Part shown: piece after piece, positions 42,416 to 51,065 of the stretch
Layout of the letters: each line of letters opens with the position of its first letter
How positions within the stretch are numbered: position 1 is the stretch's first letter
The notes under the pieces: model-generated
Seen by the model: only the letters and a program-made list of their open reading frames with translations
Database searches by the model: none
Told to the model about the DNA's origin: nothing
Program-made: the position numbers and the translations under genes
Assembly: GCF_039522585.1 (NCBI RefSeq)
Contig: NZ_BAAADR010000002.1
Reading direction: 5' to 3' (one strand)
DNA: 64,000 nt
Origin: Bisbaumannia salifodinae
GTDB lineage: Bacteria > Pseudomonadota > Gammaproteobacteria > Pseudomonadales > Halomonadaceae

Positions 42416-42886
42416 TCACAGTTCGGCCGCGAGCTTGTCGAGCATCTCGCGATGGGCCTTCTCGTCGATGGAGGCTTCCAGGACACGCTCGGCACCGACC
42501 AGGGCCAGGGAAGAGACCTGGGCGCGCAGTTCGTCCTTGGCGCGATGGACTTCCTGCTCGATCTCGCTGCGGGCGCTGGTCACCAGGCGTTCGCCCTCGG
42601 CACGGGCCTGCTCGCGAGCCTCTTCGATCATCTGATTGGCGCGCTTGTTGGCCTGCTCGAGGATCTCGGTAGCCTGCTGCTTGCTCTCACGCAGGGTTTC
42701 CGCGGCCTGTTCCTGGGCCAGCTCGAGGTCACGAGAGGCACGGCTGGCGGCATCCAGGCCATCGGCGATCTTCTTCTGACGCTCATGGAGCGCGTTGCTG
42801 ATCGGCGGCCACACATACTTAATGCAAAACCAGACAAAGATCGCGAAGGCGATCGTCTGTCCGATAAGCGTCATGTTGATATTCAC
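42416..42886 (-). CDS. atpF: ATP synthase F0 subunit b
   Basis: The 156-residue b subunit forms the peripheral stalk. One N-terminal membrane helix ('LIGQTIAFAIFVWFCIKYVW') is followed by a long charged coiled coil ('QEQAAETLRESKQQATEILE', 'QANKRANQMIEEAREQAR') and a delta-binding C-terminus ('IDEKAHREMLDKLAAEL'). Its length equals that of E. coli b (156), so this is a homodimeric-b type enzyme with a single b gene. Confidence 0.97.
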   Translation of the reverse strand: MNINMTLIGQTIAFAIFVWFCIKYVWPPISNALHERQKKIADGLDAASRASRDLELAQEQAAETLRESKQQATEILEQANKRANQMIEEAREQARAEGERLVTSARSEIEQEVHRAKDELRAQVSSLALVGAERVLEASIDEKAHREMLDKLAAEL

Positions 42887-42961
42887 AGGGATGTACCTCT
42901 GACTAATTCGTGGCGACCGGAAACAAGCAAACCGAGCGCAGGGCGCCCGGTATGCATATCG

Positions 42962-43189
42962 TTAACCGGCGACAACGAAGATCAGGTACATCGCGATACC
43001 GACACCGATCATCGGCACGGCGTCCAGCAGGCCAGCCATCAGGAAGGTCTTGGTCTGCAGCTGGTCGCCCAGCTCCGGCTGACGCGCGGTGGATTCGAGC
43101 AGCTTGCCGCCCAGCAGGGCGAAACCGATACCGGTACCCAGGGCGCCCAGACCGATCATCAGAGAAGCAGCGATGTAAACGAGTTCCAT
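42962..43189 (-). CDS. atpE: ATP synthase F0 subunit c
   Basis: The 75-residue rotor-ring subunit has two helices joined by the polar loop 'ARQPELGDQLQT' (the RQP motif). The ion-binding carboxylate is the Asp in 'MAGLLDAVPMIGVGIAMYLI', equivalent to E. coli Asp61. The Gln/Glu/Ser set of sodium-type c-rings is absent, so the enzyme should run on protons even if the host is a halophile. The gene lies between atpB and atpF. Confidence 0.97.
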   Translation of the reverse strand: MELVYIAASLMIGLGALGTGIGFALLGGKLLESTARQPELGDQLQTKTFLMAGLLDAVPMIGVGIAMYLIFVVAG

Positions 43190-43252
43190 GGTAGTACTCC
43201 TAGTTTCAAGTTGAGTTACAAGGGGTTAAGGGTGTTACTTGGTCGATTCGAC

Positions 43253-44080
43253 TCAGTGGTGCTCGTGGGCCGCGTTCAGGTACACCACCGACAGCACCGT
43301 GAAGATAAAGGCCTGCAGGGTAATGACCAGAATGTGGAAGATGGCCCAGGGCACATTGAGTGTCCACATGATCCAGAAGGGCAGCAGCGCGATCAGGATA
43401 AAGATCACCTCACCGGCAAACATGTTGCCGAAGAGTCGCAGGCCGAGGCCCAGCGGCTTGACCAGCAGGCCGATGATTTCCAGCAGCAGGTTGAAGGGGA
43501 TCAGCAGCCAGTGATTGAACGGCGTCAGGGAGAGCTCCTTGGCGAAGCCGCCCACGCCCTTGACCTTGAGGCTGTAGTAGATGATCAACAGGAAGACGCC
43601 CAGCGCCATGCCCAGGGTGGCATTGGGATCGGTGGTGGGCACCATCTTCATGTAGCCGATGCCCAGGCGCGCGAACAGCTCGGGAACATAGTCCACCGGA
43701 ATCAGCTTGAGCAGGTTCATCAGGAAGATCCAGACGAACAGGGTCAGGGCCAGGGGCGCGATCACCGGGTTCTTGCCATGGAAGGCGCTGCGCACGGTGT
43801 TCTCGACGAACTCCACCACCATCTCGATCAGGTTCTGCAGGGTGCCGGGCACCCCGGTGGTGGCCAGGCGGCCCGCCTTGCGGAACAGCCAAATGAACAG
43901 GGCGCCCATGGCGATGGACCAGCCCATGGTGTCCAGGTGGATGGCCCAGAAGCCCATCTCCACCGCTTCCTCGGAGCTGTGCGCCAGGGACCAGCCATTC
44001 TCCGGGTGCTTGCCGAAGGTCAGGTTCTGCAAGTGGTGCTGTATATAGTAAGTCGCCGTGACTTCGCTACCTGCTGCCAT
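43253..44080 (-). CDS. atpB: ATP synthase F0 subunit a
   Basis: The 275-residue stator subunit forms the proton half-channels. The essential arginine lies in 'LLVKPLGLGLRLFGNMFAGEV' (GLRLFGN motif, equivalent to E. coli Arg210), with the downstream 'ALLPFWIMWTLNVPWAIFHI' and 'VITLQAFIFTVLSVVYLNAA' helices. The early segment 'ENTVRSAFHGKNPVIAPLAL' is also conserved. Five to six helices are present. It starts 18 bases after atpI. Confidence 0.96.
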   Translation of the reverse strand: MAAGSEVTATYYIQHHLQNLTFGKHPENGWSLAHSSEEAVEMGFWAIHLDTMGWSIAMGALFIWLFRKAGRLATTGVPGTLQNLIEMVVEFVENTVRSAFHGKNPVIAPLALTLFVWIFLMNLLKLIPVDYVPELFARLGIGYMKMVPTTDPNATLGMALGVFLLIIYYSLKVKGVGGFAKELSLTPFNHWLLIPFNLLLEIIGLLVKPLGLGLRLFGNMFAGEVIFILIALLPFWIMWTLNVPWAIFHILVITLQAFIFTVLSVVYLNAAHEHH

Positions 44081-44098
44081 ACGTTGCTTACCTCAGGT

Positions 44099-44497
44099 TC
44101 AGGGGGTCGACCGTTTGCGCAGCAGCCAGGGAGCCAGCCAGTGCGCGAATTGGGTCGCCACATATGCGCCAAAAAATAAAGCCGGGTTTGAGGGGGGCAC
44201 CAGCACGAAGACCACCACGAACAATGCCACCGTCAAACCGAACTTTCCCGCCGCCGCACGATAGAAGTTATTGACCATGCGGCGCGGTTGACGGCCCCCG
44301 CGGATACGCGAGGCCCGCCACAGGAAATAGGCGTTGCCCATCACACAGATGCCGGCACCACTCAGGGCAGACAGCGCCGCGCCGCCTCCCGACAGCAGGG
44401 CGGAGAGCACGACCAGGACGACTGCGACCAGCAGCTGGGCCCCTATCAGGCCGCCAATACGGAGTGATCGACGCCGAGACTGCGCGGCCCTATGCAT
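44099..44497 (-). CDS. atpI: ATP synthase assembly protein AtpI
   Basis: The 132-residue membrane protein is the non-essential first gene of the atp operon, thought to help c-ring assembly or Mg2+ supply. It has four hydrophobic segments: 'IGGLIGAQLLVAVVLVVLSAL', here in two parts, 'GAALSALSGAGICVMGNAYF', 'KFGLTVALFVVVFVLV' and 'PALFFGAYVATQFAHWLAPW'. The ATG at 44497 starts just before the first helix; the longer open frame to 44614 is high-GC shadow. The operon promoter should lie between here and parB (44498-44694). Confidence 0.88.
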   Translation of the reverse strand: MHRAAQSRRRSLRIGGLIGAQLLVAVVLVVLSALLSGGGAALSALSGAGICVMGNAYFLWRASRIRGGRQPRRMVNNFYRAAAGKFGLTVALFVVVFVLVPPSNPALFFGAYVATQFAHWLAPWLLRKRSTP

Positions 44498-44694
44498 GAA
44501 ACGCCCTTTTATTGACTGCCGCCGATGGCCCGAATCGTCGGCCCTCGGGCCATTTCCCGGTGGCCGGGCAAACCACCGCGGATTATAGGGAAGCGCCATG
44601 GCGGCTTCAACCAAAGCCGGATCGATTTTGCGCGATTTTGCGACAGCTTACGACCAAAAGCCGAGACTTGGTGAAAAGTAGCCTGCTAAGAAAG

Positions 44695-45606
44695 TCAGCG
44701 AATATGCCCGAGGATCCCATCCAGCTCATCGAGACTGGTGTAGCGGATGGTCAAGCGCCCCTTGCCGCTACGGCCATGCTGGATCTTGACCGGCGCGCCG
44801 AGCAGCTCGCCGAGCTGGGTCTCCAGGCGTGCCACGTCGGCGGAGGGGGCCTCGCGCTGGGGTTTGGTCGGTTCGCCGTTGACCAGGCGCTTCACCAGCG
44901 CCTCGGTATCGCGCACCGTGAGGTCCTTGTTGACCACCTCATGAGCGGCCTGGCGCTGCTTGGCGCCGGAGAGGGCCAGCAGGGCACGGGCATGGCCCAT
45001 GTCCAGGTCGCCCCGCTCCAGCAACGTCTGCACCTCCGGGTCCAGGGCCAGCAGGCGCAGCAGGTTGGCCACCTGGGCCCGGGACTTGCCCACCGCATCG
45101 GCGACCTGCTGCTGGGTCAGCTCGAACTCCTCGAGCAACCGCTTGAGGGCCATGGCCTCCTCCACCGGGTTGAGGTTCTCGCGCTGGATATTCTCGATCA
45201 GCGCCAGGGCCAGGGCGACCTGGTCGCTGACCTCGCGGACCACGGCGGGGATCACGTCCAGCTCGGCGAGCTGGGCGGCGCGCCAGCGCCGCTCGCCGGC
45301 GATGATCTCGTAACGCTTGTCGCCGATCGGGCGCACCACGATGGGCTGCATCACCCCCTGGGCGCGGATCGAGTCGGCCAGCTCCTCCAGGGCCTCGGGC
45401 TGGATATCCCGGCGCGGCTGATACTTGCCCCGGGTCAGTTGGCCCAGGGGCAGCCGCTCGAGGCGCTCGCCGGCGGCGGCGTCGAGGTCGGGCTCGGCGC
45501 CATTGAGCTCGACGGACTCGGCACTCTCGTCCAGCAGTTCGCGGCGGCGGGCACCGGCGCCGATCAGGGCATCCAGGCCGCGGCCCAGGGCACGTTTACG
45601 GGTCAT
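44695..45606 (-). CDS. parB: Chromosome partitioning protein ParB
   Basis: The 303-residue ParB/Spo0J protein spreads on DNA around parS and works with ParA to segregate origins. The CTP-binding/N-terminal boxes 'LPLGQLTRGKYQPRRDIQPE' and 'YEIIAGERRWRAAQLAELD' (GERRWRA) and the helix-turn-helix 'ELTQQQVADAVGKSRAQVAN' are intact; the C-terminal dimer domain ends 'RYTSLDELDGILGHIR'. It is preceded by parA with a 10-base gap. I found no consensus parS site in the window. Confidence 0.95.
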   Translation of the reverse strand: MTRKRALGRGLDALIGAGARRRELLDESAESVELNGAEPDLDAAAGERLERLPLGQLTRGKYQPRRDIQPEALEELADSIRAQGVMQPIVVRPIGDKRYEIIAGERRWRAAQLAELDVIPAVVREVSDQVALALALIENIQRENLNPVEEAMALKRLLEEFELTQQQVADAVGKSRAQVANLLRLLALDPEVQTLLERGDLDMGHARALLALSGAKQRQAAHEVVNKDLTVRDTEALVKRLVNGEPTKPQREAPSADVARLETQLGELLGAPVKIQHGRSGKGRLTIRYTSLDELDGILGHIR

Positions 45607-45616
45607 CGGCGTTTCC

Positions 45617-46387
45617 TCACAACGACAGGCGACGAATCAGTTCCTTGGCCAGCACCCGATAGGCCTGGCTGCCCCGGGAGAAGCGCGCATACTTGGTCAC
45701 CGGCAGGCCATGGCTGGGGGCCTCGGCCACCCTCACGTTACGCGGGATGGCGGTCTTGAGCAGGGTCTCGCCGAAGTAGTCGAGCAGCTGCTTGCTGACG
45801 TCCCGGGTCAGGCCGTTGCGGGCGTCGAACATGGTGCGCAGGATACCGAAGATGGCCAGGCTCGGATTGACACTCTCCTTGATCTGGTCGACGGTGTCGA
45901 GCAGCGCCGAGAGCCCCTCCAGGGCATAGAACTCGCACTGCAACGGGATCAGCACCCCATCGGCGGCGGTCAGGGCATTGACGGTGAGCATGCTCAGCGA
46001 CGGCGGGCAATCGATCAGCACCACGTCATACTCGCCGGCCACCGGGCCGATGGCATCCAGCAGGCAACGCTCGCGACCCTCGTCCTTCTCGAGCAGATTC
46101 ACCTCGGCGGCGGTCAGGTCGCCATTGCCGGGCAGCAGCCCATAGCCCGCCTCGGGACAGTCGAGGATCACCTCGGCGGCGCCCTTGTCCCCCAGCAGCA
46201 CCTCCAGGACGCTGCCCTCCAGCTCATGCTTGTCGACGCCGCTGCCCATGGTGGCGTGCCCCTGGGGATCGAGGTCCACCAGCAGCACCCGGCGATCCAG
46301 GGCGGCCAGGCTGGCGGCCAGGTTGACCGCCGTGGTGGTCTTGCCCACGCCGCCCTTCTGGTTGGTCAAGGCGATGATCTTGGTCAC
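45617..46387 (-). CDS. parA: Chromosome partitioning ATPase ParA (Soj)
   Basis: The 256-residue Walker-type ATPase drives origin segregation. The deviant Walker A 'ALTNQKGGVGKTTTAVNLAA' with the signature lysine is near residue 11, followed by 'LLVDLDPQGHATMGSGV' and 'YDVVLIDCPPSLSMLTVNAL'. The chromosomal class has no N-terminal helix-turn-helix, as here. It is followed by parB and preceded by rsmG, the standard near-origin order. Confidence 0.96.
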   Translation of the reverse strand: MTKIIALTNQKGGVGKTTTAVNLAASLAALDRRVLLVDLDPQGHATMGSGVDKHELEGSVLEVLLGDKGAAEVILDCPEAGYGLLPGNGDLTAAEVNLLEKDEGRERCLLDAIGPVAGEYDVVLIDCPPSLSMLTVNALTAADGVLIPLQCEFYALEGLSALLDTVDQIKESVNPSLAIFGILRTMFDARNGLTRDVSKQLLDYFGETLLKTAIPRNVRVAEAPSHGLPVTKYARFSRGSQAYRVLAKELIRRLSL

Positions 46388-46428
46388 GAGCGACTTCCTT
46401 GCGTCTGACGGCCCGCCCGACAGGCGGC

Positions 46429-47076
46429 CTAGGTGGTCGGGTGGCGCTGCAGGATCAGCAGCTGCCGCTGGCTCTCGTCGAAGGGCACCTGGAGCTCATG
46501 GCGAGCCTCAAGCCGAATCCCCGGGGGGAGCGCCTCCAGCTCCTCGTCGGCGGCGGGCCCCTTCATGGCCAGCCACTCGCCGCCCTCGGCCAGCAGGCCC
46601 TCGGTGAGGGTAACGAAATCGGCCAGGCTGGCGAAGGCCCGGGAGATCAGCTGATCGAAGGGCGTATCGCGGTGGGCCTCGACCCGGGCCTGCACCGGGG
46701 TGACATTGCTCAGCCCCAATTCCAGCACGGCCTGGCGTTGAAAGCGTACCTTCTTGCCATTGCTGTCGAGCAGGCTCACCTCGAGTTCCGGCACCAATAT
46801 CGCCAGCACCAGGCCGGGCAGGCCGGGGCCGGCGCCCACGTCGAGCAGGCGCGGCCCACGCACCCAGGGCAATACCGCGGCGCTGTCGAGCAGGTGGCGG
46901 GAGACCATGGCCAGTGGATCGCGTACCGCGGTGAGGTTATAGGCGCGGTTCCACTTGTGCAACAGCGCCAGCAGGGCCAGCAACTGGTCCCGCTGGGCCT
47001 CACTGACGGCGACGTTCAGTTGTGCGAGCCCCCGATCGAGCCGGCCCGCGATGCCCGGTGTGATCGTCTGAGTCAT
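46429..47076 (-). CDS. rsmG: 16S rRNA (guanine527-N7)-methyltransferase RsmG
   Basis: The 215-residue methyltransferase (GidB) modifies G527 in 16S rRNA; loss gives low-level streptomycin resistance in other bacteria. The SAM-binding site 'RLLDVGAGPGLPGLVLAIL' and the preceding 'WNRAYNLTAVRDPLAMVSRHLLDS' region, here shown in part, are clear. The start overlaps the mnmG stop by four bases (ATGA), so the two are probably co-translated. Confidence 0.95.
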   Translation of the reverse strand: MTQTITPGIAGRLDRGLAQLNVAVSEAQRDQLLALLALLHKWNRAYNLTAVRDPLAMVSRHLLDSAAVLPWVRGPRLLDVGAGPGLPGLVLAILVPELEVSLLDSNGKKVRFQRQAVLELGLSNVTPVQARVEAHRDTPFDQLISRAFASLADFVTLTEGLLAEGGEWLAMKGPAADEELEALPPGIRLEARHELQVPFDESQRQLLILQRHPTT

Positions 47077-48977
47077 TGATTCACCGCCTGGCTCTCCTGA
47101 AGCAGACGATGCTTCTTGAGGTGGATCAGCAGGATGGAGACCGCCGCCGGGGTCACCCCGGAGATGCGTCCCGCCTGGGCCAGGGTCGCCGGGCGTGCCT
47201 CGGCGAGCTTCTGGCGAATCTCGTTGGAGAGTCCCTCGACCCGGTCGAAGTCGAGATCCGTCGGCAGGCGGGTGCCCTCGAAGCGCTTGAGCTTGTCGAT
47301 CTCGGCCTGCTGGCGATCGATATAACCCTGGTACTTGGCCTGGATCTGCACCTGCTCGGCCACAGCGGCGTCCTCCACCGGCTCGCCCTCGACCCCCGGC
47401 AGGCCGGCCAGGTCGGCGTACTCCAGCTCCGGTCGCTTGAGCAGGTCCATCAGGTTGTATTCGCGGGGCAGGGGGGTGCCGGTCTTCTCCGCCAGGCGCT
47501 CGGCGGCCGCGCTACCCGGCTGCACCCAGTTGGCCCGGAAGCGGGCGCTCTCGCGCTCGATCGCCTCGCGCTTGGTGGCGAAGGCGGCCCAGCGGGCATC
47601 GTCCACCAGGCCCAGGTCGCGGCCGGTCTCGGTGAGTCGCAGGTCGGCGTTATCTTCCCGCAGCAGCAGCCGGTACTCGGCCCGGGAGGTGAACATGCGG
47701 TAGGGCTCCTGGGTGCCGAGGGTGATCAGGTCATCCACCAGGACCCCCAGGTAGGCCTCGTCGCGGCGCGGCCACCAGGCCTCGAGCCCCTTGGCGCGGC
47801 GGGCGGCATTGAGCCCCGCCAGCAGGCCCTGGGCGCCGGCCTCCTCGTAGCCGGTGGTGCCGTTGATCTGCCCGGCGAAGAAGAGGTTGTGGATAAACTT
47901 CGTTTCCAGGGAGTGTTTCAGGTCCCGGGGATCGAAGAAGTCGTACTCGATGGCATAGCCGGGCCGGGTGATATGGGCGTTTTCCAGGCCCTGGATGGAA
48001 CGCACCACCTGCAGCTGCACATCGAAGGGCAGCGAGGTGGAGATGCCGTTGGGGTAGAGCTCGTGGGTATCCAGGCCCTCCGGTTCGACGAACACCTGGT
48101 GGCTCGCCTTGTCGGCGAAGCGATGCACCTTGTCCTCGATGGAGGGGCAGTAGCGCGGCCCGGCACTCTCGATCACCCCGGAGTACATGGGCGAGCGATC
48201 CAGGTTGGCGAGGATGATCTCGTGGGTGCGCTCGTTGGTATGGGCGATATGGCAATCCACCTGGCGCGGGTGCATCTCGCGGCTGCCCAGGTAGGACATC
48301 ACCGGGGTCGGGGTATCGCCGGGCTGGGCCTCCAGCACCGAGAAGTCGACGCTCTTGGCATCGATCCGCGGCGGGGTCCCGGTCTTCAGTCGGGCCACGT
48401 TGAAGGGCAGGGCGCGCAGGCGCTCCGCCAGGGCATTGGAGGGCGGATCCCCGGCGCGGCCGCCGCGGCTCCGGTCGAGGCCGATATGGATCACCCCGCC
48501 GAGGAAGGTGCCGGTACACAGCACCACGCTCTCGGCGTGGAAGCGGATGCCGGTCTCGGTGACCACACCGCGCACGGTGTCGTTATCCACAAGCAGATCG
48601 CCGGCGGCCTGCTGGAAGAGCGTCAGGTTGGGCTGGTTCTCCAGCAGGCCGCGGATCGCCGCCTTGTAGCGCACCCGGTCCGCCTGGGCCCGGGTCGCCC
48701 GCACCGCCGGCCCCTTGCGGGCATTGAGTACCCGGAACTGGATACCGCCCAGGTCCGTGGCCAGGGCCATGGCGCCGCCCAGGGCATCGATCTCCTTGAC
48801 CAGGTGGCTCTTGCCGATCCCGCCGATGGCGGGATTGCAGGACATCTGGCCCAGGGTCTCGATGTTATGGGTCAGCAGCAGGGTCTGACAGCCCATGCGG
48901 GCGGAGGCCAGGGCGGCTTCGGTTCCCGCATGGCCACCGCCGATGACGATGACGTCAAAGCGGTCGGGGTAATCCAC
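47073..48977 (-). CDS. mnmG: tRNA uridine 5-carboxymethylaminomethyl modification enzyme MnmG
   Basis: The 634-residue FAD enzyme (GidA) works with MnmE to modify wobble uridine 34 of certain tRNAs. The FAD motif 'DVIVIGGGHAGTEAALASAR' is at the start; 'MSCNPAIGGIGKSHLVKEID', 'KTGTPPRIDAKSVDF' and 'GQINGTTGYEEAGAQGLLAG' are family signatures, and the C-terminal MnmE-binding domain ends 'LIHLKKHRLLQESQAVNQ'. Its partner mnmE begins to appear at the right edge of the window. It lies directly beside the probable origin, as in E. coli. Confidence 0.97.
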   Translation of the reverse strand: MDYPDRFDVIVIGGGHAGTEAALASARMGCQTLLLTHNIETLGQMSCNPAIGGIGKSHLVKEIDALGGAMALATDLGGIQFRVLNARKGPAVRATRAQADRVRYKAAIRGLLENQPNLTLFQQAAGDLLVDNDTVRGVVTETGIRFHAESVVLCTGTFLGGVIHIGLDRSRGGRAGDPPSNALAERLRALPFNVARLKTGTPPRIDAKSVDFSVLEAQPGDTPTPVMSYLGSREMHPRQVDCHIAHTNERTHEIILANLDRSPMYSGVIESAGPRYCPSIEDKVHRFADKASHQVFVEPEGLDTHELYPNGISTSLPFDVQLQVVRSIQGLENAHITRPGYAIEYDFFDPRDLKHSLETKFIHNLFFAGQINGTTGYEEAGAQGLLAGLNAARRAKGLEAWWPRRDEAYLGVLVDDLITLGTQEPYRMFTSRAEYRLLLREDNADLRLTETGRDLGLVDDARWAAFATKREAIERESARFRANWVQPGSAAAERLAEKTGTPLPREYNLMDLLKRPELEYADLAGLPGVEGEPVEDAAVAEQVQIQAKYQGYIDRQQAEIDKLKRFEGTRLPTDLDFDRVEGLSNEIRQKLAEARPATLAQAGRISGVTPAAVSILLIHLKKHRLLQESQAVNQ

Positions 48978-49029
48978 GTTGCACCTCGAATGGCGCCGGC
49001 GGCGCCGTAGTAGAGCTCGGAGCTGAAAA

Positions 49030-49440
49030 TCAGCCGCACAGTATAAACCCCCTGTGGGTAACCGTCAGGGGTTTTGCACAAGCCCATCGCCTTTCCCTCC
49101 CCTCACTGGCTAACTAGTTATAAAAGAAGAGAGATAAAGAAGAAGTTCTGTTGATGTAGTGACTATTGGTGTGGACAAAATCCGGGGATAACCGAACAAA
49201 CCGCTTTTTTATCAACAGGATGCTTTGTTGACGAAGACAAGGAGAAGCTCGTAGGGGCCTGCGGACATCCGGCGTCGAGCCTGTGGATGAAACCCCGGGT
49301 TATGCACAGCGCGATTTTCGCACCGCTTGTCCACCGGCGGCTACCGTACTTGCACCCGCGACGGTCAACAGGGCATCAATCGCGCGGAGCACCAGGCATG
49401 GCGGGCCCTGACGGCGTTAACGAAAAAAACTTGTCCACAG
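49030..49440. other. oriC: Probable chromosomal replication origin (oriC)
   Basis: This intergenic region next to mnmG contains a cluster of DnaA-box-like 9-mers. Plus strand: TTTTGCACA 49072, TTATCAACA 49209, TTATGCACA 49300 (perfect), TTGTCCACC 49327 and TTGTCCACA 49431. Minus strand: TTACCCACA 49053-49061, TTGTCCACA 49170-49178 and TCATCCACA 49282-49290. An AT- and purine-rich stretch at about 49110-49160 (ACTAGTTATAAAAGAAG and following) is a candidate unwinding element. The gidA-oriC arrangement and nearby parAB, plus the switch in gene orientation, support the call. The 5' end also includes the mnmG promoter. Confidence 0.8.
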
Positions 49441-49441
49441 G

Positions 49442-49483
49442 CGAAAAAAGGGCCTGTCGATAAGCCGACAGGCCCTTTTTTCG
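49442..49483. terminator. Bidirectional terminator between oriC and the ABC transporter genes
   Basis: A perfect 18-bp stem CGAAAAAAGGGCCTGTCG / CGACAGGCCCTTTTTTCG with a 6-base loop has A-runs and T-runs on both sides. It ends the leftward ABC transporter transcript 29 bases after the ATPase stop and would shield the origin from transcription. Confidence 0.95.
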
Positions 49484-49511
49484 TGGGGGAAATGCCCGGA
49501 ATAGCCGGGTG

Positions 49512-50273
49512 CTAGTGCTTAAGGACCCGAGCCAGGAAGCCGCGGGTACGTTCGTCCTGGGGATCATCGAAGATCCGTTCGGGAGGCGCCTCTTCGGCGA
49601 TCTCCCCCTGGTGGATATAGATGACCCGGTCGGCCACCTCCCGGGCGAACCCCATCTCATGGGTGACGATGATCATGGTCATGCCCTCCCGGGCCAGCTC
49701 GCGCATGGCGTCCAGCACCTCGCCGATCATCTCCGGATCCAGGGCCGAGGTGGGCTCGTCGAAGAGCATCAGCCGCGGCTCCATGGCCAGGGCGCGGGCC
49801 AGGGCCACCCGCTGCTGCTGGCCGCCGGAGAGCTGGCTGGGGTACTTGTCGGCCTGATCGCGGATGCCGACCCGATCCAGCAGGCGTTCGGCGCTCTGCG
49901 TGGCCTGGGCACGCTCGAGGCCACGTACCTTGAGGGGCGCCAGGGTGATGTTGTCGCGTACCGAGAGGTGGGGGAAGAGGTTGAACTGCTGGAACACCAT
50001 GCCTACCTCGGTGCGGATGCGCTGCAGGGCCTTGGCGCTCTTGCCATGGGGGACCAGGCTGTGTCCATCCACCACGATATGGCCGTCCTGGAATTCCTCC
50101 AGGCCATTGATGCAGCGAATCAGGGTCGACTTGCCGGAACCACTGGCGCCGATGATCACCACCACCTCGCCGGGCACCACCTCCAGGTCGATGTTCTTGA
50201 GCACATGCAGGCTGCCGAAATGCTTGTTGAGCTTCTGCATGCGCACGATGGGTTGGGACTCGTGCTTGGTCAT
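49512..50273 (-). CDS. Polar amino-acid ABC transporter ATP-binding protein (GlnQ-like)
   Basis: The 253-residue ATPase belongs to the PAAT (glutamine/glutamate/aspartate) family. Walker A 'VIIGASGSGKSTLIRCINGL', signature 'QLSGGQQQRVALARALAMEP', Walker B 'LMLFDEPTSALDPEMIGEVL' and 'TMIIVTHEMGFAREVADRVI' are intact. It follows the permease gene by 12 bases and ends at the terminator near oriC. The substrate is inferred only from family resemblance. Confidence 0.93.
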   Translation of the reverse strand: MTKHESQPIVRMQKLNKHFGSLHVLKNIDLEVVPGEVVVIIGASGSGKSTLIRCINGLEEFQDGHIVVDGHSLVPHGKSAKALQRIRTEVGMVFQQFNLFPHLSVRDNITLAPLKVRGLERAQATQSAERLLDRVGIRDQADKYPSQLSGGQQQRVALARALAMEPRLMLFDEPTSALDPEMIGEVLDAMRELAREGMTMIIVTHEMGFAREVADRVIYIHQGEIAEEAPPERIFDDPQDERTRGFLARVLKH

Positions 50274-50285
50274 GAAAGGGATCCC

Positions 50286-50957
50286 TTATTGTCCGGCCAG
50301 GCCGCGGCGCTCCAGCTGGCGCAGCAGCAGGGAGAGGCTCCAGGTGATGGCCAGGTAGAGCAGGGCCACCATCAGATAGACCTCGAGGGCGGTGAAGGTG
50401 GTGGCGATATAGATCTGCCCCTGGCGAACCAACTCGCCGACGCCGATCACCGAGAACAGCGAGGTGTCCTTGATGCTGATGATGCCCTGGTTGCCCAGCG
50501 GCGGGATCATGCGCCGGAAGGCCTGGGGCCAGATGACATAGCGGAAGGCCTGGGTGCGCGACAGGCCCAGGGACAGCGAGGCCTCACGCTGGCCGCGCTC
50601 GATGGACTGCACCCCGCCGCGTACCACCTCGGAGATATAGGCCCCGGAGTTGACCGCGATGGCGGCGATACCGGCGGTCAGGGCATTGATGGGGCCACCC
50701 AGCAGCTGGGGCAGGCCATAGAAGATAAACAGCACCTGCACCAGGATGGGAGTGCCGCGAAACACCTCGATATAGAGGATGGCGGGCAGGCGCAGCCAGC
50801 GGGAGGGGCTGATGCGCATCAGCCCGAAGACGATGCCGATCACGAAGCCGATGGCCAGGCCGCCGAAGGAGATCAGCAGGGTCCAGGGGATGCCGGGCAG
50901 CAGATGGGGAATGGACCCGAAGGCCGCCGCCCAGTCGAATTGAAAGGTGACTTCCAC
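50286..50957 (-). CDS. Polar amino-acid ABC transporter permease (HisM/GlnP type)
   Basis: The 223-residue membrane component has about five helices and the family EAA-loop 'SLSLGLSRTQAFRYVIWPQA' (near residue 135), with 'LRIPAILYIEVFRGTPILVQ'-like sequence, here 'RLPAILYIEVFRGTPILVQV', in the second loop. A single permease gene suggests a homodimer, as for GlnP. It lies between the binding-protein gene (with a GC-rich hairpin in the gap) and the ATPase gene. Confidence 0.92.
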   Translation of the reverse strand: MEVTFQFDWAAAFGSIPHLLPGIPWTLLISFGGLAIGFVIGIVFGLMRISPSRWLRLPAILYIEVFRGTPILVQVLFIFYGLPQLLGGPINALTAGIAAIAVNSGAYISEVVRGGVQSIERGQREASLSLGLSRTQAFRYVIWPQAFRRMIPPLGNQGIISIKDTSLFSVIGVGELVRQGQIYIATTFTALEVYLMVALLYLAITWSLSLLLRQLERRGLAGQ

Positions 50958-50987
50958 GAGCGTCTCTCCGATTCACGGAAACGGCGC

Positions 50988-51016
50988 GGGGCCGGGTGGC
51001 ATGGCCGCCCGGCCCC
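50988..51016. terminator. Intergenic hairpin between binding-protein and permease genes
   Basis: GGGGCCGGG pairs with CCCGGCCCC around an 11-base loop that can pair further. Such hairpins after binding-protein genes often stabilise the upstream message or cut down readthrough, giving more receptor than permease. Confidence 0.55.
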
Positions 51017-51065
51017 GCCGGTGGTGCCGCCGGGTCGCCCCCGACGGCGTTAACAAGGTCGCGGA

